DNA from: VRUE01 sp963728045
Lineage (GTDB): Bacteria; Actinomycetota; Thermoleophilia; Solirubrobacterales; 70-9
Length of the DNA stretch: 64,000 nucleotides
Reading direction: 5' to 3'
NCBI GenBank assembly: GCA_963728045.1
Contig: CAVSIE010000002.1
Span: 310,001-374,000 of the forward strand
Shown: positions 51,810-60,320 of the stretch, piece by piece
How the letters are laid out: each line of letters opens with the position of its first letter
Numbering within the stretch: position 1 is the first letter of the stretch
Program-made: the position numbers and the translations under genes
The notes under the pieces: model-generated
The model's database searches: none
What the model saw: only the letters and a program-made list of their open reading frames with translations
What the model was told of the DNA's origin: nothing

Positions 51810-52610
51810 TTACGCAGCCGTAAAGCTGCTGTGAACTAGTTGTGAATCCGGCGCCTCCGACGGATTCACGGTCTCTGCCGCCGCTGGCGGCGGCACGGTG
51901 CCGTCGACCGGCTCCGGGTCGAAGCGGTAGCCGACGCCGAAGTGGGTGTGGATGTAGCCCCACCCCGGCGAGCGCTTCTCCAGCTTCTGGCGCAGCTTGC
52001 GGACGAAGACGTCGACCGAGCGGTCGCCGTGAGCCATCGCATAGCCCCAGACGCGCTGGTAGATCGCCTCGCGCTCGAGCACCTGGCCTTCGGCCTCAGC
52101 AAGCAGGAGCAGCAGCTCGAACTCGCGGCGGGTGAGATCGAGGCTGGCGCCGCCGACGAAGGCCTGGAACTGGTCGGCGCGGATCTCCATCTCGCCGGCA
52201 AGCATCGGTCCTGCCTCGACCCGGGGCTGCGAGCGGCGGCGGCGGCGCGAGACGGCTTCGATCCGTGCCATGACCTCTTCGGGGTGGCAGGGCTTGGCGA
52301 TCCAGTCGTCCACACCGAGGCGTAGCCCGCGTACCCGCTGGGCCACGGTCGAGCGACCGGTGCAGACGATCACGCCGAGATCGGGGAGCATCCCGCAGAC
52401 TCGCTCGAGGTAGCTCCAGCCCTCGTCGCCCAACACTGCCGGATCGACCAGCAGGGCGTTCAGCTTCATCGCCACCAGCTCCTCCGGAGGGATGACGCTG
52501 GCGACCTGCCGATGCTGCCAGCCGGTCGCCTCGATGCGCTTCGCGAGGACGGTGACAAAACCGCTGTCGTCGTCGATCACCGCGAGCCGAATAGTTTGCT
52601 GCTGGGTCAC
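51810..52610 (-). CDS. OmpR/PhoB-type response regulator
   Basis: The 266-residue protein has a receiver (about residues 7-120) with AVIDDDSG acidic residues, the phosphoacceptor Asp in ALLVDPAVLG, Thr in VCTGRST and Lys in AKPCHPEE. A winged helix (about 145-240) follows: DLTRREFELLLLLAEAEGQVLEREAIYQRVWGYAMAHGDRSVDVFVRKLRQKLE. The C-terminal 25 residues are a Pro/Ala/Ser tail whose codons contain a PHO-box-like array serving the next gene. No histidine kinase gene is in the window. Start is GTG. Confidence 0.92.
   Translation of the reverse strand: MTQQQTIRLAVIDDDSGFVTVLAKRIEATGWQHRQVASVIPPEELVAMKLNALLVDPAVLGDEGWSYLERVCGMLPDLGVIVCTGRSTVAQRVRGLRLGVDDWIAKPCHPEEVMARIEAVSRRRRRSQPRVEAGPMLAGEMEIRADQFQAFVGGASLDLTRREFELLLLLAEAEGQVLEREAIYQRVWGYAMAHGDRSVDVFVRKLRQKLEKRSPGWGYIHTHFGVGYRFDPEPVDGTVPPPAAAETVNPSEAPDSQLVHSSFTAA
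51818..51850 (-). promoter_or_regulatory. PHO-box-like triple repeat upstream of the receiver-less regulator
   Basis: Three 11-bp units: CCGTAAAGCTG (51818-51828), CTGTGAACTAG (51829-51839), TTGTGAATCCG (51840-51850). The array overlaps the 3' codons of the response regulator gene and ends 45 nt before the ATG at 51773. Gene-strand reading is TTCACA-N5-TTCACA. Confidence 0.65.
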
Positions 52611-52663
52611 GTCGACACGATTCTATGCTGTGACGGCGACGGCGCGGGGGCAGAAGTCCCTGC

Positions 52664-52685
52664 GTTCACAGGATTTTCACAGCCC
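52664..52685 (+). promoter_or_regulatory. PHO-box-like direct repeat upstream of the response regulator
   Basis: GTTCACAGGAT (52664-52674) and TTTCACAGCCC (52675-52685) form an 11-bp direct repeat. It lies 53 bp upstream of the response regulator start on the minus strand and about 195 bp upstream of a plus-strand gene; its orientation faces the latter. Confidence 0.5.
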
Positions 52686-52880
52686 AAAGCATCCTAATTG
52701 CGGGAAAGTCGGCCGCGGGGCTTCTCTGGATGTTCACCCGTCGGCGCCGCGCTGGCTGCAGACTTCAAGACCTCACGAGACTCCTCTCTCGTCGCGAACG
52801 GCCCCCTGCCCCGGGCCGTTCGCATTTTCGGAGGCGCCTGGAACGACAGCGGATCCTGGCGAGGCGCTAGATTCCCGAGT

Positions 52881-53138
52881 GTGAAGTCGCCCTCGCGCCC
52901 CACTCGCCTCGGCGCCGCCCTCTGCGCGGCGCTCGTCATGCTGCTGGTCGCGGCGCCGGCGGCGCTGGCCGAGAACGGCGTCGGCCTGGCCGGGCCGGTG
53001 ACCGACAAGGAAATCACTTTCTTCTGCTTCGGAGTGATCGGCTTCTTCGCGCTCCTCGTGATCGTCCTCTCGCTGATCCAGGCGAAGCTGGAGAAGCGCA
53101 AGGAAACACGCCGCTACGACCTCGACAGGTTCGGCTGA
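52881..53138 (+). CDS. Small exported membrane protein
   Basis: GTG 52881 gives an 85-residue protein with a signal peptide (LGAALCAALVMLLVAAPAALAEN), a short external segment, one membrane helix (ITFFCFGVIGFFALLVIVLSLI) and a charged cytoplasmic tail (QAKLEKRKETRRYDLDRFG). The open frame upstream is not protein-like. No family is recognised. The 270 bp before it hold the PHO-box-like repeat and presumed promoters. Confidence 0.75.
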   Translation: MKSPSRPTRLGAALCAALVMLLVAAPAALAENGVGLAGPVTDKEITFFCFGVIGFFALLVIVLSLIQAKLEKRKETRRYDLDRFG

Positions 53139-53144
53139 GCGACT

Positions 53145-53993
53145 TCAGTCGAGTTTGAAGCCGCTCAGTAGGCGCTTCTCGGTCTCACCCTCGATCGCTG
53201 CGACGACTTCGACTCGACCCTCCAGCGGGGTGTCGCGGATCTTGGTCGCCAGCAGGTCGTCGACCTGAAATATCCCGGCCGAGTTGTTGAGCTCGATCTC
53301 GATCCGCACCGGTCGCTCCTCCCCGGCCTCGATCCTCACCTCGTCGATCGCCGCGGCGGAGATCGAGTGGATCCCCTCCTGGCCCGCCTCGAGCGGTAGG
53401 CGCGTGCGTCCCTGGGCCATGTCCAGAGCGTCGGCGACTCGCACCACGCCCGCTTCCAGCGTGTAGGGCTGGCCGCGGCGGCGGTGGCCGATGATCGCGT
53501 GCAGGATCTCCGAGGCGATCACCGTCCGCTGCGGCTCGGAGTAGGAGTCAGCCAGCAGGCGGTCGAGGGCGTTGCTGGCGAGAAAGAGGCTGTAGGCCTC
53601 GTGATCGGCACGGTGGATCGACATGCCGACGTCGTGCAGCAGGGCGCCGCCGGCGACGACCACCTCGGCGTCGCGGACTTTCATCCCGTGGTCGGCGACG
53701 ACCGCCGGCTCCACCCCGGCCTTGACCAGGAGGCGTAGCAGCCGCAGGGCGATGTTGAGCACGATCTGGGTGTGCACCCAGGAGTGGTCGGACATGCCGA
53801 GCCGCTCGGCATGGACCTGCGCCATGTACCACCAGGCCCGCACCTGCTCGTCCTCGTTGACCGCGGCGAGGAAGCTGTCCAGCCGGCGGTTGCCGCGGGT
53901 CGGCGCCCTCACTCGCGCCTCGGCGATCGCCTCTTTCGGCGGTTTGCGCTTCGGCCCCTTCGGATCCGGAGTGGGAACCGCCTCGCCGCTCAT
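53145..53993 (-). CDS. HD-domain phosphohydrolase
   Basis: From ATG 53993 the 282-residue protein has HD-superfamily metal motifs: H in DHSWVHTQIVLNIALRLLRLL, HD in GGALLHDVGMSIHRADHE, and the final Asp in VVRVADALDMAQGR, with HAIIGHRRRG between. An N-terminal basic Pro/Lys region precedes it and a C-terminal beta domain (about residues 190-280) follows. It may hydrolyse a nucleotide; substrate unknown. The longer open frame upstream is a shadow of the Rpf-like gene. Confidence 0.88.
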   Translation of the reverse strand: MSGEAVPTPDPKGPKRKPPKEAIAEARVRAPTRGNRRLDSFLAAVNEDEQVRAWWYMAQVHAERLGMSDHSWVHTQIVLNIALRLLRLLVKAGVEPAVVADHGMKVRDAEVVVAGGALLHDVGMSIHRADHEAYSLFLASNALDRLLADSYSEPQRTVIASEILHAIIGHRRRGQPYTLEAGVVRVADALDMAQGRTRLPLEAGQEGIHSISAAAIDEVRIEAGEERPVRIEIELNNSAGIFQVDDLLATKIRDTPLEGRVEVVAAIEGETEKRLLSGFKLD

Positions 53994-54003
53994 GCGACCG
54001 ACT

Positions 54004-54495
54004 CTAGCCGCAGACAGGCCAGGGGCTGGAGCCCGCCGCGGCGTAGAGCAGGGCGGCGCGGTAGTCCTGCTCTGCCTCGGAGGCCGCGGCAGGATCGCCC
54101 GAACCACCGACGGAAGCCCAGGTTTCGAAGGAGAACTGGTACTTGCCGCGGTAGCTGCCGTCGGCGGAGACGATGGTCGGGTCGCCCCCCGACTCGCAGG
54201 CGGCGATCGCCTCGAGGGTGGCATGCGAGACGCCGCCGGGCAAGGTGGCGAACAGCTCGCGTCGCTTGCGGCGCAGTTCGGCACGGCGTTCCGCCTCCAT
54301 GCGGTCGGCAGCCGCGTGAACCGTGCGGTGGAAGCGTTCGATCGGCCACTCGAGGGCGGCAGGCTCAGCCGGCTTCGCAGCGGCGAGGCCGATCCGCGGC
54401 TGGTTGGGGTCGCCGTCAACCGCAGCGAGGGCAGCGCCCGGGAAGGCGACGGCGGCAATCAGGACAGGGACGATGTATGTGCGTTTCGTAAGCAA
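54004..54495 (-). CDS. Rpf/transglycosylase-like secreted protein
   Basis: The 163-residue protein (TTG start) has a signal peptide (YIVPVLIAAVAFPGAALA), a helical stretch (TVHAAADRMEAERRAELRRKRREL) and a C-terminal resuscitation-promoting-factor-like domain: LEAIAACESGGDPTIVSADGSYRGKYQFSFETWASVGG with the catalytic Glu in ACESGG, then AEQDYRAALLYAAAGSSPWPVCG with its typical Trp-Pro-x-Cys end. It would cleave peptidoglycan glycan strands. Confidence 0.9.
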   Translation of the reverse strand: MLTKRTYIVPVLIAAVAFPGAALAAVDGDPNQPRIGLAAAKPAEPAALEWPIERFHRTVHAAADRMEAERRAELRRKRRELFATLPGGVSHATLEAIAACESGGDPTIVSADGSYRGKYQFSFETWASVGGSGDPAAASEAEQDYRAALLYAAAGSSPWPVCG

Positions 54496-54498
54496 GAC

Positions 54499-54521
54499 GC
54501 GGAACCGTGTCGAGGTTCCGC
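54499..54521. promoter_or_regulatory. Perfect hairpin at the 5' end of the Rpf-like gene
   Basis: GCGGAACC (54499-54506) and GGTTCCGC (54514-54521) pair perfectly with a 7 nt loop, ending 3 nt before the TTG start of the Rpf-like gene on the minus strand. It would cover the ribosome binding region, so it may limit translation, or be part of a larger leader. Confidence 0.4.
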
Positions 54522-54621
54522 CGCCCGCAGGGTGATCGCCGTCACATACAGCGGAGCGCTAGAGCCGAACGTCACGAGCCCAGGCGAGAGGCTCGCCCAC
54601 CAAAGGCGACTGCAACGCTTT

Positions 54622-55539
54622 GTGCAGCCAATAGGACGCAAACACGTTGCGGTTCCTGCGAGCGCGATCGGTCGGCATGATTGCCGGATCGAGGAGCACC
54701 CGACAACGCGCCTGCTGCTGGCCTGCCCGGACCGGCCGGGGCTGATCGCCGCGGTCAGCGGCTTCCTCGCCGATGCCGGCCTCAACATCGTCGACGCCGA
54801 CCAGCACTCCAGCGGGGAGGGACGATTCTTCATGCGGATGGCGTTCGAGCCCGCCCCCGAGGCGGAGCGGGCCGGCCTCTACCGGCGCTTCGACGAGGAG
54901 ATCGGCCAGCCGCTAGGGATGGACTACCGCTTCGCCGAGTCGGGCGAACGCAAGCGGGTCGCGATCATGGTCTCGCGTGAGGACCACTGCCTCTCAGACC
55001 TGCTCTGGCGTTGGCGCAGCGGCGAGCTGGGCGCCGACCTCACAGGGGTGATCTCCAACCACCCCGACCATGGCGACCAGATTGAGTCGCTCGGGCTTCC
55101 CTTCCACCACGTGCCGGTGGAGCCGGGCTCGAAGGGCAAGGCGGAGGCGCGGGTGCTGGAGTTGCTCGAGGAGCAGGTGGACCTGCTCGTCCTCGCCCGC
55201 TACATGCAGGTCCTCTCCGGCGAGTTCCTGGAGCGGCTGAGCGCGCCGGCGATCAACATCCACCACAGCTTCCTGCCCGCCTTCGTCGGCGCCGACCCCT
55301 ACCGCCGCGCCCACGAGCGCGGCGTCAAGCTGATCGGCGCGACCGCCCACTACGTCACCGAGGATCTCGACGCCGGACCGATCATCGACCAGGACGTAAC
55401 CCGGGTCAGCCATCGCGACGAGGTCGGCGACCTGATGCAGATCGGACGGGACATCGAGCGCCTCGTCCTCTCCCGCGCCGTCAAGGCCCACCTCGACGAC
55501 CGCGTCCTGCTCGACGGCGACAGAACCATCGTCTTCTGA
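54622..55539 (+). CDS. purU: Formyltetrahydrofolate deformylase
   Basis: The conserved protein begins at about TTRLLLACPDRPGLIAAVSGFLADAGLNIVDADQHSS, an ACT domain (to about residue 110). The formyltransferase domain follows, with RVAIMVSREDHCLSDLLWRW, GVISNHPDH, VDLLVLARYMQVLSGEF, NIHHSFLPAF (catalytic His) and the Asp in DLDAGPIIDQD. It splits 10-formyl-THF into formate and THF. The only usual in-frame start near this point is GTG 54622, 22 codons upstream of the conserved part; the frame stays open far upstream, so the start is uncertain. Confidence 0.92.
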   Translation: MQPIGRKHVAVPASAIGRHDCRIEEHPTTRLLLACPDRPGLIAAVSGFLADAGLNIVDADQHSSGEGRFFMRMAFEPAPEAERAGLYRRFDEEIGQPLGMDYRFAESGERKRVAIMVSREDHCLSDLLWRWRSGELGADLTGVISNHPDHGDQIESLGLPFHHVPVEPGSKGKAEARVLELLEEQVDLLVLARYMQVLSGEFLERLSAPAINIHHSFLPAFVGADPYRRAHERGVKLIGATAHYVTEDLDAGPIIDQDVTRVSHRDEVGDLMQIGRDIERLVLSRAVKAHLDDRVLLDGDRTIVF

Positions 55540-55584
55540 CAGAACCCTGGCTAGCCAGCCAGTTTTCGCGGTAAGGTGCAACCG

Positions 55585-56940
55585 ATGGAGCAGGCGACGA
55601 TTCCCCGGACGCGTACCCGCAACGCAGCGCCCTCCCGCCGGCCACCGGGCTCGCGGGCGCCGGCGGTGGTGCAGGGGTTGAGATACGTGCGCGATCCGCT
55701 TGGCTTCCTGGGTGGGTTGCAGCGCCGCTACGGCGACGTCTTCTCGGTTGCCTTCCCCTACTTCGGCCGGGTCGTCTACGTCGCCAGCCCGGAGCTGGTC
55801 AAAGCGGTCTTCATGGGCTCACCCGACCAGTTCCACGCCGGCGAGGCGAACGCGACGGTGCTCGAGCCGGCACTGGGGCCAAACTCGGTGCTCACCCTCG
55901 ACGAGGGCCCGCACATGCGCCAGCGCAAGCTGCTGTTGCCGCCCTTCCACGGCGAGCGCATCGATCACTACGGAGAGCTGATGCGGGAGATCACGCTACG
56001 GGAGATGGAGAGCTGGCCCGTGGGCGAGCCGTTCGCGCTGCGCCCCCACACGCAGCGAATCACCCTGGCGGTGATCATGCGCGCCGTCTTCGGCGTCCAC
56101 GACGAGGAGCGGCTGGCCCGCTTCGAGCGGCTGATCGACGACTTCAGCCAGCGCGTCAACCTGATCACCTCCTTCCCCGCCCTGCGTAGGAACCTCGGCC
56201 GCTGGAGCCCCTGGTCACGCTTCCTACGCTCCCGCGAGGCGCTCGACGAGTTCATCTACGAGGAGATCGCGATTCGCCGCGCCGAGACCGAGACCGACGG
56301 CGGAGAACACGACGACGTGCTCTCGCTACTACTGCAGGCTCGCCATGACGACGGCAGCCCGATGAGCGACGAGGAGCTGCGCGATGAGCTTGTGACAGTG
56401 CTCGGCGCCGGGCACGAGACCACGGCGACCGCGCTCGCCTGGGCGATGGAGCGGCTACTGCGCGCTCCGCGGGTACTGCAACGGCTGCGCGACTCGATCG
56501 CGGCGGGCGAGGACGACTACCTCGCGGCGACGGCGAAAGAGACGCTGCGGGCCCGCCCGGTGATCGTCGACGTGGCCCGCAAGCTGACCGCGCCAGCCGA
56601 GATCGGCGGCTACCAGCTGAAGGCGGGCGCCTTCGTGATGCCGGCGATCGCCGCCCTGCACTACCGCGAGGACCTCTTCCCGCAGCCACAGGAGTTCCGG
56701 CCCGAGCGCTTCCTCGACGGCAAGGCCGACAACTACGCCTGGATCCCCTTCGGCGGTGGCGTGCGGCGCTGCATCGGGGCTGCCTTCGCCGAATACGAGA
56801 TGCGGGTCATCCTGCGCGCGATCCTCGAGCGAGCCGACCTCGAGGCTCCCGATCCGAAGCCGGAGCGGGTCAAGGTCCGCAACATCACCCTGGCGCCCGG
56901 CAAGGGCGCCCAGGTCACCCTGACTCGGCCCCTGCGCTAG
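55585..56940 (+). CDS. Cytochrome P450
   Basis: ATG 55585 follows TAAGG; GTG 55576 is an alternative. About 451 residues with the I-helix motif GAGHETTATALAWAM, ExxR in KETLRARP, the PERF segment RPERFLDG and the haem loop WIPFGGGVRRCIGAAFA with the Cys ligand near residue 396. The N-terminal PPGSRAP and GLQRRYGDVFSVAFP resemble soluble CYP110/CYP132-type bacterial enzymes. It would need a ferredoxin partner, none of which is nearby. Its end overlaps the convergent ABC-F gene by 26 bp. Confidence 0.96.
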   Translation: MEQATIPRTRTRNAAPSRRPPGSRAPAVVQGLRYVRDPLGFLGGLQRRYGDVFSVAFPYFGRVVYVASPELVKAVFMGSPDQFHAGEANATVLEPALGPNSVLTLDEGPHMRQRKLLLPPFHGERIDHYGELMREITLREMESWPVGEPFALRPHTQRITLAVIMRAVFGVHDEERLARFERLIDDFSQRVNLITSFPALRRNLGRWSPWSRFLRSREALDEFIYEEIAIRRAETETDGGEHDDVLSLLLQARHDDGSPMSDEELRDELVTVLGAGHETTATALAWAMERLLRAPRVLQRLRDSIAAGEDDYLAATAKETLRARPVIVDVARKLTAPAEIGGYQLKAGAFVMPAIAALHYREDLFPQPQEFRPERFLDGKADNYAWIPFGGGVRRCIGAAFAEYEMRVILRAILERADLEAPDPKPERVKVRNITLAPGKGAQVTLTRPLR

Positions 56941-58825
56941 CCGCTTGCTCGGCCTCTTCCCATTCCCCGAACAGCTCGGCGAGGCGGCGTTTCGCCTCCG
57001 CGTGCCGTTTTTCCGCCCGCTCGGCCTTCTCTGGCGTCGACCAGGCGGCGGGGTCGGACAGCTCCTCCTCGACCTCGCGTAGATCCGCTTCCGCCGCCTC
57101 GATCCGCTCGGCGAGCCGGGTCGCCTTGCGTTCCGCCCGCTGTAACGGCGCTTTCGAGCCGCGACGGCGCTTGCCGCCGCTCGCCTTCTTCGCGGAAGCG
57201 GCCACGGCGGAGACCTCGGCCTCGCGCTCGTCGCGGTCGCGTTGGTAGGCCGCCCAGCCGCTTGGATGGCTGCGCAGCTCACCGTTCTCGCAGACGAGCG
57301 TGCGGCTGCCTACCGCCTCCAGCAGCGCCCGGTCGTGGGAGACGAGAATCACCGCGCCTTCGAAGGCGCCGAGCGCGTCCTCGAGCGCCTCGCGGCTCTC
57401 GATGTCGAGGTGGTTGGTCGGCTCGTCGAGGATCAGCACGTTGGCGCCGGAGGCGACGAGGATCGCCAACGAGAGGCGCCGCTGCTCGCCGCCGGAGATG
57501 TCTTCCAGCGACTTCTCCGCGTCCGCGCCTGAGAAGAGGAAGGCGCCGAGCAGGTCGCGGGCTTTCTGCCCGCGCAGGCCGGTCTGCCGCTGCGCAGCTT
57601 CGATCACCGTCCCCTCCCCCGCAGCGGTGTCCGCGTGCTGGGAGAGGTAGCCGATCTTGACGTTGTGCCCGACCCGGATCGAGCCGGAGGGAGGCTCGCG
57701 GCGCCCGGCCAGGGCCTCGATCAGCGTCGTCTTGCCGGCGCCGTTGGGGCCGACGAGGACGACGTGCTCGCCCCGCTCGAGCTCGAGGTCCGCTGTCTCG
57801 AGCAGGGTCCGCCCGGGCACCTCGATCCTCGCTTTCACCGCCCTCAGCACCACCCGGCCCGGCCGCTCCGGCTTGACGAAGGAGAAGCGCAGGTTGCGTC
57901 GGTCGCGCGCCTCGGCGCTCACCCCCTCGCGCTTGACCCGCTCGATCTGCTTCAGCTTCGACTGGGCCTGTTTGGCCTTGGTCGCCTTGTAGCGGAAGCG
58001 CTCGACGAAGCGCTCCATCCGCTCGATCTCCGCTTGCTGGCGCTCGATCGCCTTGCCGCGGGCGATCTCACGAGCCGCCTGCTCCTTGCGCCAGGCGTGC
58101 CAGGGCCCGGCGAAGAAGCGCCCCCGCCTCGCCTCCAGCTCCAGCACCGAGGTGCCGACCGCCTCCAGGAACCAGCGGTCATGGGCGACCAGGACGATCG
58201 CGGCGTCGAGCTCGCACAGGTGCCTCTCCAGCCACTCGAGCGAGGGGATGTCGAGGTGGTTCGTCGGCTCGTCGAGCAGCAGCAGGTCGGGCCGGGTGGC
58301 GAGCGCTCGCGCCAGCGAGGCCCGGGTCAGCTCCCCGCCCGAGAAGGTGCCGAGCGAGCGCTCGGCGTCCTCGGCGGCGAAGCCGAGGCCGGCGAGCACC
58401 CCGAGGACGCCGTCGCGCCAGCGGTAGCCGCCGCCCGCCTCGAGCCGCTGCTGCGCGGCGGCGTAGGCGCGCATCGTCTCCTCGGCCGGGTCCTGGCGCG
58501 ACATCTCCTCCTCCAGCCGCGCCAGCTCCGCCTCGGTCTCGAGCATCTCGGCGCGCCCGGCGAAGACGTACTCGCCCAGCGATACCGTCGACTCGCGAGG
58601 CGGGCGCTGGTCGTGCAGGGCGACGCGGGCGCCCTTCTGGACGGAGAGGACACCGGCGTCGGGCGGGCGCTCCCCTGAGAGCACCCGCAGCAGCGTCGAC
58701 TTGCCGGCGCCGTTGCGGCCGGAGAGCGTCATCCGCTCGCGCGGCTCGAGCTTGAAGGAGACGCCGGCGAAGAGCAGCTCGCCGCCGGCGTAGACGTCGA
58801 GGCTGGTCGCGGTCGCGATTGCCAT
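56915..58825 (-). CDS. ABC-F family ATP-binding protein
   Basis: From ATG 58825 (GTG 58837 is possible) the protein has 636 residues and two ABC domains without membrane helices. Domain 1 has Walker A LSGRNGAGKSTLL, signature TFSGGELTRASLARAL and LLLDEPTNHLDI. The interdomain helix linker (EIARGKAIERQQAEIERMERFVERF) fits ABC-F proteins. Domain 2 has LVGPNGAGKTTLI, ISGGEQRRLSLA and LILDEPTNHLDI. A C-terminal coiled coil rich in Glu, Arg and Lys follows. ABC-F proteins act on ribosomes (translation factor or antibiotic protection). Confidence 0.95.
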   Translation of the reverse strand: MAIATATSLDVYAGGELLFAGVSFKLEPRERMTLSGRNGAGKSTLLRVLSGERPPDAGVLSVQKGARVALHDQRPPRESTVSLGEYVFAGRAEMLETEAELARLEEEMSRQDPAEETMRAYAAAQQRLEAGGGYRWRDGVLGVLAGLGFAAEDAERSLGTFSGGELTRASLARALATRPDLLLLDEPTNHLDIPSLEWLERHLCELDAAIVLVAHDRWFLEAVGTSVLELEARRGRFFAGPWHAWRKEQAAREIARGKAIERQQAEIERMERFVERFRYKATKAKQAQSKLKQIERVKREGVSAEARDRRNLRFSFVKPERPGRVVLRAVKARIEVPGRTLLETADLELERGEHVVLVGPNGAGKTTLIEALAGRREPPSGSIRVGHNVKIGYLSQHADTAAGEGTVIEAAQRQTGLRGQKARDLLGAFLFSGADAEKSLEDISGGEQRRLSLAILVASGANVLILDEPTNHLDIESREALEDALGAFEGAVILVSHDRALLEAVGSRTLVCENGELRSHPSGWAAYQRDRDEREAEVSAVAASAKKASGGKRRRGSKAPLQRAERKATRLAERIEAAEADLREVEEELSDPAAWSTPEKAERAEKRHAEAKRRLAELFGEWEEAEQAASAGAESG

Positions 58826-58875
58826 GGCGATTGACACTACGGCGTCCCCTCGCGACCTGGCCGTAGGCTCCCCTC

Positions 58876-59832
58876 ATGCGCGCGAGAGCGGAATCGCTGC
58901 GACACCTTGGCGAGCTGGCGAAGGCTCGAGCGACGCGGCGCTCCAGCGAGCGCGATGACGGCCAGGCGCTGGGCGAGCTGGAGGCAAGACCGCTGGCGCT
59001 GCCGACGGGGCTCGAGGTCGAATGGCTGGGCGTCTCCGGCTACCGGATCAGCTTCGAGGGCAAGACCCTGTTCGTCGACCCCTACCTCTCCCGAGTCCCC
59101 TTCCGCGACCTCGTGCTGCGCCGCACCACGCTGCCCAACCCCGCCGCGCTGGACCGCTTCGTCCACGCCCCCGGCGAGGTGGTCGGGGTACTCGTCGGCC
59201 ACACCCACTTCGACCACGCCGTCGACGCCCCGGCGATCGTTCGGCGCTTCGGGGGCAAGGCATACGGCTCGGATTCGCTGGTCACGCTGATGGGACTGCA
59301 CGGGCTCGCCGAGAGCGCCGTTGAGGTCGAGCCGTACCGCACCTACGAGCTGGGGCCGTTCGAGGTCGGCTTCACCCCCAGCGTCCACTCGAAACTGCTG
59401 CTCGGACTGGCCGTGCCCTACGACGGCGACCTCACCTGCGAGCACCTCGACGGGCTCTCGCCCAACGCCTACCGCTGCGGCCAGGTCTGGGGTATCTCGA
59501 TCGAGGTCGCGGGGGTGCGCTTCTACCACCAGGGCAGCGCCAACCTCCTCGATGACGCAATCCGCGAGCAGGGGGTGGACGTGTTCCTCGCCGGCGTCGC
59601 CGGTCGCAACTTCACCCGCGACTACTGGAAGCGCATCCTCCCCCGCCTAGACCCCGGCGTCGTCGTCCCCACCCACTACGACAACTTCTTCCGCCCGCTG
59701 GGACAGCGGATGGAGTTCGTCTCCAACGTCCAGCTCTCCGCCCTGCCTGACGAGATCGGCGCGGTCAGCGCCGACGTCGAGCTGGCCGCCCTCCCCCGCG
59801 CCGACGATGCAACTCAGGGCTCGCATCTATAG
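58876..59832 (+). CDS. Metallo-beta-lactamase-fold hydrolase, UlaG-like
   Basis: The 318-residue protein has VEWLGVSGYRISFEGKTLFVDPYLSR, the metal motif GHTHFDHAVD, GFTPSVHSK, a late His/Asp region (YHQGSANLLDDAI) and VVVPTHYDNF. These are the UlaG-like/MBL-fold metal sites, with HxHxDH in THFDH. A preceding 40-residue polar leader is not conserved-looking. The substrate is unknown. It is divergent from the ABC-F gene. Confidence 0.9.
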   Translation: MRARAESLRHLGELAKARATRRSSERDDGQALGELEARPLALPTGLEVEWLGVSGYRISFEGKTLFVDPYLSRVPFRDLVLRRTTLPNPAALDRFVHAPGEVVGVLVGHTHFDHAVDAPAIVRRFGGKAYGSDSLVTLMGLHGLAESAVEVEPYRTYELGPFEVGFTPSVHSKLLLGLAVPYDGDLTCEHLDGLSPNAYRCGQVWGISIEVAGVRFYHQGSANLLDDAIREQGVDVFLAGVAGRNFTRDYWKRILPRLDPGVVVPTHYDNFFRPLGQRMEFVSNVQLSALPDEIGAVSADVELAALPRADDATQGSHL

Positions 59833-59888
59833 CGAACATTTTGCATTCCGCGCGCCACATGTGAGCGCATCGGTCTTACGGTGTTGCG

Positions 59889-60122
59889 ATGGCTCTCATC
59901 GACCCTGTCGACGTCAGCAATTTCATAGAGGCGACCGTCACCGCGGCTTCGATCCTTGGCGGAGTCATGGCCTATTGGAGCGGCTACCTCACTGCCAACG
60001 CGTTGGCAGACAACCAGCCACCTGAGGTCGTCGCCCAGCGTGTCAATGAAGGCCTTGGCCGAGGGTTCAGCTGGGGATATCCATTGTCTGCATTGGCGCT
60101 TATCATCGGAGCATGGAGTTGA
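59889..60122 (+). CDS. Small membrane protein of low GC
   Basis: The 77-residue product (ATG 59889) has two hydrophobic segments, FIEATVTAASILGGVMAYWSGYLTANAL and FSWGYPLSALALIIGAW, with VVAQRVNEGLGRG between them. No family is recognised. GC is visibly lower than the flanking genes, as is the overlapping downstream gene, so both may be recently acquired. Confidence 0.6.
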   Translation: MALIDPVDVSNFIEATVTAASILGGVMAYWSGYLTANALADNQPPEVVAQRVNEGLGRGFSWGYPLSALALIIGAWS

Positions 60123-60307
60123 TCGCACGACTGTTTCAGTCTTCGCGCTTTTTCAGTGTCGCGAGCATCACGCTGGCAACGGCAACCGGCGTTGCCATAC
60201 TCGGCTTCGGAGCACCGCCAGTAGTGCTTGCACTGGTCGCGTGGGGAGGTGCCGCGCTCTTCGCGCCCCTCTACTCGTGGAGCAGTCGCCGAGTCGGACG
60301 CTGGTAA
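60113..60307 (+). CDS. Small membrane protein overlapping the preceding gene
   Basis: ATG 60113 overlaps the previous stop by 10 nt. The 64-residue product is mostly two membrane helices (FFSVASITLATATGVAILGF and VVLALVAWGGAALFAPLYSW) with a basic end. No family is recognised. The pair could form a two-component membrane complex. Confidence 0.55.
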   Translation: MELIARLFQSSRFFSVASITLATATGVAILGFGAPPVVLALVAWGGAALFAPLYSWSSRRVGRW

Positions 60308-60320
60308 GACCTCCCGGCCC

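Noticed and set aside
54490..54600. Bases such as AGGGTGATCGCC and CCGAACGTCA on the plus strand recall parts of the ydaO (c-di-AMP) riboswitch
   Set aside because: The GGGGACCC core and the rest of the consensus are missing, and the orientation is opposite to the Rpf-like gene that such a switch usually controls. A covariance-model search would decide.
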